Counted from the first letter of the stretch, positions 38,556 through 45,920 are shown. The stretch is 64,000 nt of DNA from Nostoc sp. HK-01 (GCA_003990705.1 AP018318.1:3971501-4035500); one strand, 5' to 3'. Program-made: numbers and translations. The notes: a model not told the origin generated them from the sequence alone.

Positions 38556-38861
38556 TTAGTTACCAGTAAAAATTGTAGGAATTGCTGTATTGCTTAGTTC
38601 TTGCGCGTAAGTCCACAACTTCGCACCACCAGCTAAGTAATCTGGTGACATCTGAATAGAATGCCTGATTAATGCTCTGTATTTATTGTCAGCTTGTACG
38701 TAAAAAATGCCAGCTTGGCTTACTCGTTCCGTATACCCTACACCCTCAATTGCGGTCAAAGATGGGTTGACGTTGGCAAGAGCTAAACCACACCAAATAG
38801 CTAATTTTTCTAATGTGTCAATTTGGCTAGGAATTTGGGTGGCAATGTTAATCGCTGACAT
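38556..38861 (-). CDS. Hypothetical protein, first gene of the tail-like operon
   Basis: The 101-aa protein (MSAINIATQIPSQIDTLEKL...) is mostly helical with a conserved-looking core VGYTERVSQAGIFYVQAD. Function is unknown. It starts the block of eleven intact same-strand genes running to 31632. The region 38862-39011 should hold the operon promoter, since the recombinase gene diverges from there. Confidence 0.5.
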   Translation of the reverse strand: MSAINIATQIPSQIDTLEKLAIWCGLALANVNPSLTAIEGVGYTERVSQAGIFYVQADNKYRALIRHSIQMSPDYLAGGAKLWTYAQELSNTAIPTIFTGN

Positions 38862-39031
38862 AAAACTGACTCACCAATTTTTAGAGTTAATAAATCAGTT
38901 TTATTCAGCTTTATAAACTGTGTAAATCTTCTTCTTTTATGTAGAAGTGGTATATACGCTGATGGCGTGTAATGCTTGCTAATAATAGGATTGAGCAAAT
39001 ATTTATGAGTAGTGAATATTTACAAAATTCC

Positions 39032-39058
39032 GCTTTTACCTCTTTTTTGGGTAAAAGC
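39032..39058 (+). promoter_or_regulatory. Hairpin in the leader of the recombinase gene
   Basis: A 9-bp perfect stem GCTTTTACC/GGTAAAAGC (39032-39040, 39050-39058) encloses a T-rich 9-nt loop. It ends 25 bp before ATG 39084. It may act as a protein-binding operator, a leader structure or a recombination site arm. Confidence 0.4.
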
Positions 39059-39083
39059 AGAATATACAAAGTTCGGTTTTTAT

Positions 39084-39665
39084 ATGCCCAAGGTTAACAG
39101 AAAAGGTAAAGCGGCTGTCATCTCTAATGATGAATTTTCCAAATTACGTAAACAAGTTAAAACTCAAAAGTACAAATTGCTTCTTGACCTAGCTTGGTAC
39201 ACAGGCGAACGCTGGGGGGCTTTGCTCAAACTTAAAGTTAGTGATGTTTACGATCGCACTGGCCGCCCCAAGCAAATACTAATTTTCCCCGCAATTATCA
39301 GAAAACACAGGCCAGACGGTACAGCCGAAACTGTGGAAATTCCAGTGCATGACAATTTACGTGAGTCGCTGGAACGCTATGAGCCTGGGGACGGTGAATG
39401 GTTGTTTCCCTCTAGGTGCGGGACTAAACCAATTACTTTACGCAATGCTTATGACATTCTCAAGCGGGCAACCGAACGGGCTGGGATGAGTGCTAAAGGA
39501 ATCTCAACTCATACTACCCGCCGGAGTCTAGTCAACCGGCTGCGAAAGAATGGTACGGCTAAATCTGTGATTCGCAAAATCACAGGACATCGTGATGATA
39601 AGGGTTTAGACCCTTACATAGATATTGATATTGATGAGGTCAAAGGAGCGATCGCTACACTATGA
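39084..39665 (+). CDS. Minimal tyrosine recombinase/integrase
   Basis: The catalytic domain of a phage-integrase-type recombinase is complete: R43 (TGERWGALL), H143 and R146 (THTTRRS), H169 (TGHRDDKG) and nucleophile Y178 (DPYID). From ATG 39084 it is only 193 aa and lacks the usual N-terminal SAM-like core-binding domain, like FimB/FimE-size enzymes. A GTG at 39012 would add 24 residues, but these run through the hairpin and look non-coding. It probably integrates or inverts DNA of this island. It overlaps a 51-aa ORF by 4 bp (ATGA). Confidence 0.85.
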   Translation: MPKVNRKGKAAVISNDEFSKLRKQVKTQKYKLLLDLAWYTGERWGALLKLKVSDVYDRTGRPKQILIFPAIIRKHRPDGTAETVEIPVHDNLRESLERYEPGDGEWLFPSRCGTKPITLRNAYDILKRATERAGMSAKGISTHTTRRSLVNRLRKNGTAKSVIRKITGHRDDKGLDPYIDIDIDEVKGAIATL

Positions 39666-39817
39666 ACCACGAATTATTTAAAAAAATCGAAGAATTGTAT
39701 GTTCGGGCTGTTCTCGCAGACTGGCATCCCCACGATTTAGCCAAAGCACTAGAGGAGATGGCTAACATGGCTTGGGATGAAGTTGATGAACTTTACCCAC
39801 AGTCGATGCTGCCGTGA
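39662..39817 (+). CDS. 51-aa acidic protein coupled to the recombinase
   Basis: ATG 39662 overlaps the recombinase stop (ATGA). The protein runs MNHELFKKIEELYVRAVLAD... EEMANMAWDEVDELYPQSM and is acidic and helical. The tight coupling suggests a partner of the recombinase. Its negative charge argues against a classical DNA-binding excisionase. Too short for routine ORF calling. Confidence 0.6.
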   Translation: MNHELFKKIEELYVRAVLADWHPHDLAKALEEMANMAWDEVDELYPQSMLP

Positions 39818-39859
39818 CACAATAACAACTAAATAACTCTATGAGTAACATCTAACTGT

Positions 39860-39968
39860 GCGATCGCACCACTTCAAGGCGATCGCATTTTTCATCCTCT
39901 ACAATCAAGCTGAAATATTCATTTTTTGCGATCGCTCTTTACCGTGTTCATGCGATCGCATTTTTCAT
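39860..39968. repeat. Cluster of four HIP1 octamers with a 17-bp direct repeat
   Basis: GCGATCGC occurs at 39860, 39879, 39928 and 39952 within 110 bp. GCGATCGCATTTTTCAT is exactly repeated at 39879-39895 and 39952-39968. The cluster lies between convergent genes at the end of the recombinase unit. Confidence 0.7.
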
Positions 39969-39978
39969 GAGATTTGCT

Positions 39979-40386
39979 CTAAAGCACTTGACCGCGCCAG
40001 GAGTGAATTAAATTCTCAATCTCTTTTGGCTCGCGCCCAGAATTTATGGCCGCCTCGATGGCCAATTTGCGATCGCCTGCATCTGGTAAATTCACACTAC
40101 AAATGTGACAACGGTTGATTTTCCGTCCTGTCATCCAACAGTAACGGTAATATTTATGTTTTTTACCGCAACGTTTCACCCAGTATTCTTCCAGCCAATG
40201 AGTGTGTTCGGGAGCAATTTTTTTAGTATCCTCATTTACTTGCTCCCGAACAGCAGAATCGGCTTTTGAGGCTTGCTGAGTATCGTGATTATCTTGCTCC
40301 CGAACAATCTCATCCCAGATTGGATCGTGAGTTGGGGGAGACTGTTCATATTGTTGAAGGTCAAATAAGGTTAGCTGGCGTTTCAT
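39979..40386 (-). CDS. Hypothetical protein with Cys/His-rich basic C-terminus
   Basis: This 135-aa protein starts at MKRQLTLFDLQQYEQ (40386), overlapping the previous stop as ATGA. The second half has HWLEEYWVKRCGKKHKYYR and GRKINRCHIC, with spaced Cys/His that could bind zinc, and resembles small nucleic-acid-related proteins of cyanobacterial plasmids. The role is unknown; coupling to the 234-aa gene suggests a DNA-transaction module. Confidence 0.55.
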   Translation of the reverse strand: MKRQLTLFDLQQYEQSPPTHDPIWDEIVREQDNHDTQQASKADSAVREQVNEDTKKIAPEHTHWLEEYWVKRCGKKHKYYRYCWMTGRKINRCHICSVNLPDAGDRKLAIEAAINSGREPKEIENLIHSWRGQVL

Positions 40387-41087
40387 AACTGGACTCCCAG
40401 CGCTGCAAGTAACCCGCCAAAACTCCAACTCTCAGGTAGCAGGTAATAACCCTTTCTCAAGCAACTGAGTAACCAGCCTTGAGGGTTACGAATTTTGGGA
40501 CGGCCGCGCCAATCTTTTTCATGGCCGCCGCGGCTGTGGAAAAGTGCGATCGCTGCTTGCACTTCTTTCAGGGTGTATTCTAAAATTTCGGGTGATTGTT
40601 CAGGGTCAAATGTGATACCTGCTTTTTCGCATTCACTGAGAATTTCTTCACATTCGGCGATCATCTCGTCCCTTGGATGATCATTGCTGCTGCTGTTCTC
40701 CCCGTGTACCGCAGATAAGTCATTTGAGGGCTGTAAATTGTAATTTTTATTCCCCTTTTGTAAGTTTTTTTTCGGCTTCAACCAATCTAAGGGGCGAGTA
40801 ACAATTTTGACTATCTTCCAGGTGTACTGTCGAATGATATTTACTACCCGGTGCTGTTCGAGTTGGGCAAGTGCATTTTTCAGGGTGAGACGACAATAAC
40901 CTTTACCTCGGTGTTTGGTGACTTGTTTGTTGAAGTCGGTGAGGTCAATTTCTACTTCTTCCCCTACACCCTCGGTTGTCAGGTATCGCCACAAAAATTG
41001 TGCAGCGGGGGCGATTTTGTTGGCTAGGCAGAATGCGTCGTGTTGCTCCGTCCACTGGGAGTTTTGTAATTTGGTATTTCCTGGCAT
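40383..41087 (-). CDS. Hypothetical protein, possible replication/DNA-binding role
   Basis: The N-terminal half of this 234-aa protein (WTEQHDAFCLANKIAPAAQ ... CRLTLKNALAQLEQHRVV) fits a winged-helix DNA-binding domain. The C-terminal half (EYTLKEVQAAIALFHSRGG ... NPQGWLLSCLRKGYYLLP) resembles replication-initiator-like proteins on plasmids and phages, where PxGWLxxxLRxG motifs recur. No catalytic site is seen. Confidence 0.5.
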   Translation of the reverse strand: MPGNTKLQNSQWTEQHDAFCLANKIAPAAQFLWRYLTTEGVGEEVEIDLTDFNKQVTKHRGKGYCRLTLKNALAQLEQHRVVNIIRQYTWKIVKIVTRPLDWLKPKKNLQKGNKNYNLQPSNDLSAVHGENSSSNDHPRDEMIAECEEILSECEKAGITFDPEQSPEILEYTLKEVQAAIALFHSRGGHEKDWRGRPKIRNPQGWLLSCLRKGYYLLPESWSFGGLLAALGVQL

Positions 41088-41158
41088 AATTCGTTTAGGT
41101 AGAAATCCAAGCCACTCCGCGCGGGGTGGTTTTTAGTTTTTAAAAATTGATGGGTGTT

Positions 41159-41365
41159 TTACCAAGTCCACCTTGGTTCCGGCTCATAGTCCTTCGGGGA
41201 GGTGCGGTCAAGGTGGCACAGTCCATCTTCTTCGTCGTAGTCTACATTTGTCCCAAATTCCCGGTGAGGATTGTAAGGGCAGGTTGAACACCTTAGCTCG
41301 AAAACGGGTGGATTATCACAGAGTTTGGCGTTGCCGCGTCTGCGTAAGTGTTTACATCTGGTCAT
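41159..41365 (-). CDS. Small Cys-rich protein
   Basis: The 68-aa protein has cysteines in MTRCKHLRRR, AKLCDNPP, LRCSTCPYN and GLCHLD, plausibly a zinc site, with a basic N-terminus and acidic C-terminus. Its ATG lies inside the heptamer repeat array at 41360-41393, so no Shine-Dalgarno sequence is present. It may be part of the same minus-strand unit as the 234-aa gene 72 bp downstream. Confidence 0.5.
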   Translation of the reverse strand: MTRCKHLRRRGNAKLCDNPPVFELRCSTCPYNPHREFGTNVDYDEEDGLCHLDRTSPKDYEPEPRWTW

Positions 41366-41393
41366 TGGTCAATAGTCATTAGTCATTAGTCAA
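41360..41393 (+). repeat. Short tandem heptamer repeat (STRR type)
   Basis: GGTCATTGGTCAATAGTCAT is continued by TAGTCATTAGTCAAC. Heptamer units are TCATTGG/TCAATAG/TCATTAG. It overlaps the start codon of the 68-aa gene on the other strand. Confidence 0.7.
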
Positions 41394-41439
41394 CTGCGAT
41401 CGCTCAACTTTTGTGCTGAGTGCGATCGCAATTGATTGG

Positions 41440-41853
41440 TTATTGGCGATCGCGTTTCAAGTCATGTATTACTTTCTCTAAATACCAATCGGCTGAATAC
41501 CCTGGATTGAGATTCTGTTGCTGTTGTAGCAGGCGAGTGGCAATCTCCGTGTTGCCGTGTAGTAAAGTAAGTAACTCTTGTTGAAGTTTCTTGTTTGCAG
41601 GTTTGTAACTTACTGAATGTATTTGTGTTTCTCTCTTTGGCTGTTCCTTGTTTATTTGTTGTTGCAGCGATAGCTCCATCTGCCGTGTCTGCTGCATCAA
41701 CCTGTCCAGGCTGGATTGTTTCTGAGATACTTCTCGCATCTGTTTTTCCAGTGCTGATTGTGTTTCTATGAGAGCAGCTTTTTTCTTTGCAATTTGCAGC
41801 TGCATCTCGTGTACCTCTAGTAATTTTTTCTTCAAATCGGTTAAATTTGGCAT
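41440..41853 (-). CDS. Coiled-coil protein
   Basis: The 137-aa protein's first 80 residues are almost all coiled coil (LKKKLLEVHEMQLQIAKKK, MREVSQKQSSLDRLMQQTRQ). The C-terminal part (KLQQELLTLLHGNTEIATRL ... YSADWYLEKVIHDLKRDRQ) may be a small helical domain. Such proteins occur near plasmid and phage replication genes. A competing frame over the same DNA lacks this periodicity and was set aside. Confidence 0.6.
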   Translation of the reverse strand: MPNLTDLKKKLLEVHEMQLQIAKKKAALIETQSALEKQMREVSQKQSSLDRLMQQTRQMELSLQQQINKEQPKRETQIHSVSYKPANKKLQQELLTLLHGNTEIATRLLQQQQNLNPGYSADWYLEKVIHDLKRDRQ

Positions 41854-42044
41854 GAACTTGGATTGAATAGGTTATCAATCCAGCATCTACGGGTAGACTC
41901 GGTGCAAGCATCAGAAGATACCCGTATTTGTTATGTTTAGACATAAGCAAACCTAAGATTGATTGAATTGGCAATCGCACAACACAGCAGCACCAACAAA
42001 CGCGATCGCATTAAAAAACCGTCCTCACCTTATAGGTGGGACGG

Positions 42045-42212
42045 TCATTCATCTTCTAATGACGAAAGAATTTCTTCTTCTAGTAGTTCACATTCCTTTA
42101 GAAATTCAAGCTCTTCTTCCTTGTTTTTGTTGAGTTGTCGCTCCATCCTTTCCCTATGGGATCTGATGTAAGTTAAGTGTTTCGCCTTCAACAAGCGGAG
42201 AGCCTCTAGCAT
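42045..42212 (-). CDS. 55-aa charged helical protein paired with RHH regulator
   Basis: ATG 42212 lies inside the last codons of the RHH gene (7-bp overlap). The protein (MLEALRLLKAKHLTYIRSHR ... LEEEILSSLEDE) is helical and goes from basic to strongly acidic. The overlap and stoichiometric arrangement recall toxin-antitoxin or partition pairs, but no toxin motif is visible. Confidence 0.5.
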   Translation of the reverse strand: MLEALRLLKAKHLTYIRSHRERMERQLNKNKEEELEFLKECELLEEEILSSLEDE

Positions 42213-42406
42213 TTTCCCAGGGCTTGCATTTCCTCCTGTTGAGATAATGTTTGGTTTCGTGTCATACGCTCTATCAGTTCGCTCCTGCTGATGTTGAGCA
42301 GTTCCGCTTGGGCATCCAATCTCTCCAGCGCAGAGGGTGTTAGGTTTACCGTTACTCTCTTTTTGTTTTCCCCGTAGGCGGCGTGGTTGGTTTTTGGCAT
42401 TAACAA
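42206..42406 (-). CDS. Ribbon-helix-helix (CopG/Arc-type) DNA-binding protein
   Basis: This 66-aa protein contains KRVTVNLTPSALERLDAQAE followed by LNISRSELIERM, the strand-helix-helix pattern of CopG/Arc repressors. Such proteins autoregulate plasmid or toxin-antitoxin operons. It overlaps the 55-aa gene and is the first gene of this pair. Confidence 0.75.
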   Translation of the reverse strand: MLMPKTNHAAYGENKKRVTVNLTPSALERLDAQAELLNISRSELIERMTRNQTLSQQEEMQALGKC

Positions 42407-42875
42407 GATTATCCATACAAAGTATTCCTATTTTATCCCTACAATGTTGACACATTAGCCATATAATCTTATCATCTCATTAACAACATTGTATGTGTAA
42501 TGTTGATGCTCCCCCCTCACCCTTGCTTTTATGCCCGTGAGGGCAAAATCAGGAGCCACCACCGCAGCACTAGGCGATTTAGCCACCGCAGCGGAAACAA
42601 CCTAAAACTCACAATTCACACAGAAATTCTTTGGTGCTTCACACTTCACAGTTGCACCTATACAGTCATGTCCTTTAGTTGGAGGTAACAAGTAGACGAA
42701 AAACTCACATACAAGCAACCAAAAATTATAAGGTTTTCCACTGTTCGCCAGTGCTACACCTCACTGGCGATTCCTTGATAATCAGCTTTTGTAAATCAAA
42801 TTGTTCCGCTCACACCAGCACAGGCTAGGTGGTTAGTTTGTGTTGGCTTTTCTTGAAAAATTTGGATTTTAGATT
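42407..42875. other. 469-bp intergenic region between divergent units
   Basis: No supported gene. It includes the upstream region of the RHH gene, a C-rich stretch near 42510-42600 with a 24-codon open frame that I do not trust, and a TTTTCTTGAAAAA palindrome near 42848-42860. Confidence 0.35.
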
Positions 42876-43061
42876 ATGAGTTATCGCACCGACCTTAGAC
42901 CGTGGGCAGTTTACCGCTGTCGTCTAACTGGTAATATCTGCGTTGCCTGTTTTCGTACCCGGAGTGATGCCGATGCTTACATGAGCATTCTACGCGCGAA
43001 TAATCCAGGTGCTGTTTATGAAGTGGTTTTTGATAAGGAGCAGGCTGAGGTTAAAGGATAG
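42876..43061 (+). CDS. Small hypothetical protein
   Basis: This 61-aa protein (MSYRTDLRPWAVYRCRLTGN, then RTRSDADAYMSILRANNP) has an alpha/beta pattern seen in many small phage/plasmid proteins of cyanobacteria. No function can be given. It opens the plus-strand set of small genes up to 44206. Confidence 0.5.
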   Translation: MSYRTDLRPWAVYRCRLTGNICVACFRTRSDADAYMSILRANNPGAVYEVVFDKEQAEVKG

Positions 43062-43193
43062 CCGCCATTGCAAAAGGCGATTCGCACTCAGGATATGCGT
43101 TCGCCCCTGGCGTTGGCAAAGCCATCGCCTTTGAAAATCGATTCACTACTTCTGGACTAGTAAAAAATATCACATCTTAAATGAAGCAAACAA

Positions 43194-43358
43194 ATGAAAG
43201 TCAAAAAAGTGATTGAATACCTGCAAAAGCTAGATCCAGAGCTTGAAGCAGTCATACACGATCTAGACTACGGCGAGATTTACAAAATAGCGAATATTAT
43301 TCTCTCCGCCGACAAAACGGCGGTTCGATTCCAATTTACCGAGGACGAACCCGCCTAA
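43194..43358 (+). CDS. Small phage-type hypothetical protein
   Basis: The 54-aa protein starts MKVKKVIEYLQKLDPELEAV and continues IHDLDYGEIYKIANIIL. The 'MKVKxxIxxLxxLDPExxV' opening recurs in many small phage-encoded proteins of unknown role. It follows the 61-aa gene by 132 bp that hold an inverted repeat (AAAGGCGA near 43073, TCGCCTTT near 43127). Confidence 0.55.
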   Translation: MKVKKVIEYLQKLDPELEAVIHDLDYGEIYKIANIILSADKTAVRFQFTEDEPA

Positions 43359-43427
43359 TTTTTGATGCGATCGCAGTGAGGAGAATAAAGCCGCTGCGAT
43401 CGCGATTTGTACCACACCAAATTTACC

Positions 43428-43682
43428 ATGATCATCTCTGTGCCGACTATTTTTAGCTGCAAACTACCATCGGGCGGCTGGGTTAATCTCGCCCAAATCC
43501 GCCAAATTGAAATAGACCCGCCTACAGGTGTTGTTATCACAACCTGGGTCAATGGCGAAAAGCAACGTTTTGACGGCGAGAACGCCACAGCAATTTTACA
43601 AACTTGGGAACAAGCAGCGCAGCGCTGCACTTGTCACGGGAACCGTGATGAATATTTTGATGATGAGGAAGTTTATGAGTGA
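43428..43682 (+). CDS. Small hypothetical protein
   Basis: This protein has 84 aa from ATG 43428 (MIISVPTIFSCKLPSGGWVN); an in-frame ATG at 43407 is possible. It is beta-rich, then acidic (DEYFDDEEVYE), with Cys pair RCTCHG. IEIDPPTGVVITTWVNGEKQ looks like a small beta-barrel. It overlaps the next gene by 8 bp. Function is unknown. Confidence 0.55.
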   Translation: MIISVPTIFSCKLPSGGWVNLAQIRQIEIDPPTGVVITTWVNGEKQRFDGENATAILQTWEQAAQRCTCHGNRDEYFDDEEVYE

Positions 43683-43956
43683 CATCAAATTTATTGTTTA
43701 TCACGATTTAAACCATGAAGATAAACACGGTTTTTCTAGTCCTAGTTTTAAACCTGGAGAACAAACTTTAGTAGTTCGTGAACAAATTCTTCCTGGAGCC
43801 TTTGGTTATCCAGATATGTTTATCCGCCACTTAAATATAATTTTTCAACAACAAGCTTATCTCATAGTTAGCATGACTGATTATGAGCTAGACGATATTA
43901 AAAGATTAGAAATTACTACTGGTGGTTTGAACTTTTTGGCACAGAAGAATGATTAG
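43675..43956 (+). CDS. Small hypothetical protein
   Basis: This protein has 93 aa from ATG 43675 (MSDIKFIVYHDLNHEDKHG). It is mixed alpha/beta with no known motif; REQILPGAFGYPDMFIRHLN may form its core. It overlaps genes on both sides by 8 bp, which supports it being expressed in this order. Confidence 0.5.
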   Translation: MSDIKFIVYHDLNHEDKHGFSSPSFKPGEQTLVVREQILPGAFGYPDMFIRHLNIIFQQQAYLIVSMTDYELDDIKRLEITTGGLNFLAQKND

Positions 43957-44206
43957 AGGTGGAGTTTTAAAAGTCATCAAGGGTGAAGGAATCTATGTTG
44001 GTTTTGGCAATTTGACATGGATGAAGGGAGATTTCACGAAACAACAAATCATTAATTATTGGCATTCTCAAGGCTTCGCGGAAGCCGAAGATTTGCAGTA
44101 CGTTTGCTCTGATAAGTGTCTCGAAGTAACACGCGATTTACCTGAATCTGGCTTTTTCAAAGGTACTGGAACTTTATACGAGGAAATTTACAACATACCT
44201 TTTTAG
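43949..44206 (+). CDS. Small hypothetical protein
   Basis: The 85-aa protein starts MIRGGVLKVIKGEGIYVGFG and contains LTWMKGDFTKQQIINYWHSQ and CSDKCLEVTRDLPESGFF. The codons for GFAEAE include an inverted repeat CTTCGCGGAAG typical of cyanobacterial repeat insertions. Function is unknown; it is the last gene before the structured region upstream of the transposase. Confidence 0.5.
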   Translation: MIRGGVLKVIKGEGIYVGFGNLTWMKGDFTKQQIINYWHSQGFAEAEDLQYVCSDKCLEVTRDLPESGFFKGTGTLYEEIYNIPF

Positions 44207-44234
44207 CAAATAAACCGCCTGATGATGGCTACTT

Positions 44235-44410
44235 GACTCAGTGGCCGAAACGCTGGCATTTGCCAGCGTCGCGGGTTGAGTCGCGCAACTCACTCGCCTC
44301 TGGTTTACCCCAGAGGGAAATAACACAGCAGCACGGATTTTTATTCTGAAGTGACCCCAAAGGTTTCTTTACTTCATGAATCCACTGCTGTTAATTATTT
44401 CCACCGTGCT
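44235..44410 (+). ncRNA. Candidate structured RNA (possible IS110 bridge RNA)
   Basis: Five nested or serial pairings fall in 180 nt of non-coding DNA before the DEDD transposase. GACTCA/TGAGTC (44235-44240, 44277-44282) encloses CCG/CGG and an 8-bp stem ACGCTGGC/GCCAGCGT (44250-44257, 44262-44269). CCTCTGG/CCAGAGG pairs 44297-44303 with 44310-44316. TGAAGT/ACTTCA (44347-44352, 44371-44376) has an inner ACC/GGT. AGCACGG/CCGTGCT (44330-44336, 44404-44410), overlapped by CAGCAG/CTGCTG, closes the second half. Stems with internal loops are what IS110 bridge RNAs show, and IS110 carries them 5' of the transposase. Not proven; a decayed terminator or repeat cluster is the alternative. Confidence 0.45.
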
Positions 44411-44508
44411 TGAGTTTAAGAGTGAATTGTTACACTAATTTGGGTGATTCGTGACTCATTTTAGCACGGTTTTTGCTGCAAATAAATACCCAATTACTGT
44501 ACCTTGAA

Positions 44509-45891
44509 ATGAGAATATTAGGCTTAGACGTGTGCAAAAATAGCGTCGTTGCTTGGCTGCTTGATACTAACAGTGTTCCTAAAAATTTTCGGGAATACTT
44601 CAGAAAAAACAAGCGACCAAGGGATAATGACCCGCTAACTTTTAAAGCGGAAATATCCGGTATTAACGGGCTTTTAGAACTTAAACCAGATGCAATTATT
44701 CTTGAACCAACTGGTATACATTACAGTTGGATTTGGGCGCACATTTGCAGTATTGAAGGTATAGAAGTACGTTGGGTTGGCCATGCGGAAGTAAAGCATT
44801 TCAGGATAGAAAATAAACTACCTGATAAAAATGACCAAGCTGATGCTGCGGCTCTCGCTTTATACAGTTTTACCCACTGGCAGAATGAAGAGTTCTTCTT
44901 GCATTTCAATGCTGGAAATGTGGCACGGTTAAGAGAAGCTTGGTTGCAATTGCAGTCAATTAACCGTATACAATCAGCACCGATTAATCGTGTGCGTCAG
45001 CAGTTAGCTAAGGAGTTTCCTGAAGCGGCACTATCAAATAGCAGGCCTGCTGATGATGGGATGGTTCCCTTGTGGGCTTGGCTTGCTGGACGAGAAAGGG
45101 AAATGAAACGTAAGACTGGTTATTATGATCGTCTCTATGCCAAATCTATTGCACCAAAATACGGGGTAGATATCTCTGATTTTTCTCGTACCCTGGCAAA
45201 TCTGATTTGTGATTTACGCGACTGGGAAAATAAGATAGCAGATGAAATCCTGGAACTGCTTAATGAGCCTGAGTTTATGCCTTACCGAAAGGTAATGACT
45301 CGGTTCGCAATTGGCGATCGCCAACAGGCACTATTTATTTCCCAAATCTACCCGATTACAAAGTTTGAATCATTGGGAAGGTTCAAGCGGCGGCTGGGTA
45401 TGGCCAAGGATGAGGAGTCATCGGGTGATAGGGAAGCTTACAAAACTGGTGGGTCAAAACTGTGTCGGGTACAACTCTACTTGTGGGTACTCAACCGCAT
45501 TGCTCCCGAACACGCTAGGCCCAAGAATGACATCGGCCAAAAATTAGGCGAGTTTTACGATGATCGTAAAAATCAATTCCAAAATAACCCAGAACTTTGG
45601 AAGCAGAAAGCTTTGGCCAAAGCGCAGAAAAAAGCAATGGATGAACTCAAGCGATCGCTAAAAGAGAGTTTATTGCCTATGCTTCCCAAGGAACAACAAC
45701 CGCAAATTGAAGCTGTGTTGAATTTGACATTGCAAAATATGCAATTGTCACTTGATCAGTCGCTTGCTGGTAAAGCTTCATCTGTAAAGGAACGGGAAAT
45801 CAAACGCGGTTTTGGAAACTTAATCATTGCTCAAACTTCTGCTTACGGTCTAAGGCTGTTGTTCAAAGAACTAAAACAGGCTATAAAGTAG
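44509..45891 (+). CDS. IS110-like DEDD transposase
   Basis: The RuvC-like N-terminal domain of this 460-aa protein shows the DEDD set D7 (LGLDVCKNSV), E66 (ILEPTG), D109 and D112 (KNDQADAAAL). A C-terminal transposase_20-type region has RFKRRLGMAKDEESSGD, with S305-G306 at the place of the IS110 catalytic serine. It is somewhat longer than usual IS110 enzymes because of an insertion at about 27-45. The start is ATG 44509; a TTG at 44473 is in frame. IS110 elements have no long terminal inverted repeats and use a bridge RNA, so element ends cannot be set by eye. A terminator follows the stop. Confidence 0.85.
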   Translation: MRILGLDVCKNSVVAWLLDTNSVPKNFREYFRKNKRPRDNDPLTFKAEISGINGLLELKPDAIILEPTGIHYSWIWAHICSIEGIEVRWVGHAEVKHFRIENKLPDKNDQADAAALALYSFTHWQNEEFFLHFNAGNVARLREAWLQLQSINRIQSAPINRVRQQLAKEFPEAALSNSRPADDGMVPLWAWLAGREREMKRKTGYYDRLYAKSIAPKYGVDISDFSRTLANLICDLRDWENKIADEILELLNEPEFMPYRKVMTRFAIGDRQQALFISQIYPITKFESLGRFKRRLGMAKDEESSGDREAYKTGGSKLCRVQLYLWVLNRIAPEHARPKNDIGQKLGEFYDDRKNQFQNNPELWKQKALAKAQKKAMDELKRSLKESLLPMLPKEQQPQIEAVLNLTLQNMQLSLDQSLAGKASSVKEREIKRGFGNLIIAQTSAYGLRLLFKELKQAIK

Positions 45892-45899
45892 GCTTACTG

Positions 45900-45920
45900 C
45901 TCCCCTTATTGGGGAGTTTT
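45900..45920 (+). terminator. Terminator after the transposase
   Basis: CTCCCC/GGGGAG stem (45900-45905, 45911-45916) with loop TTATT and four T's, 9 bp after the transposase stop. Confidence 0.75.

Larger units (their letters stand above)
44235..45920 (+). mobile_element. IS110-like element, minimal extent
   Basis: The unit comprises structured non-coding DNA, the DEDD transposase and its terminator. True ends are unknown since IS110 elements lack terminal repeats; they should lie within 44207-45977. Confidence 0.5.

Noticed and set aside
39012-39083. GTG at 39012 as start of the recombinase
   Set aside because: The added residues run through a perfect 9-bp hairpin and do not resemble recombinase sequence; ATG 39084 is preferred.
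41462-41980. A 172-codon minus-strand frame overlapping the coiled-coil gene
   Set aside because: The 137-aa frame has regular heptads and acceptable start; the longer frame is Thr/Ser/Arg-rich with no structure pattern.
42213-42455. Upstream extension of the 55-aa gene across the RHH gene
   Set aside because: The extra residues are out of frame with the clear RHH protein and look random; the inner ATG at 42212 gives a coupled pair.
42500-42688. A 62-codon plus-strand frame between the RHH gene and the 61-aa gene
   Set aside because: Composition (His/Arg/Ser-rich) and lack of a ribosome binding site suggest it is not coding.
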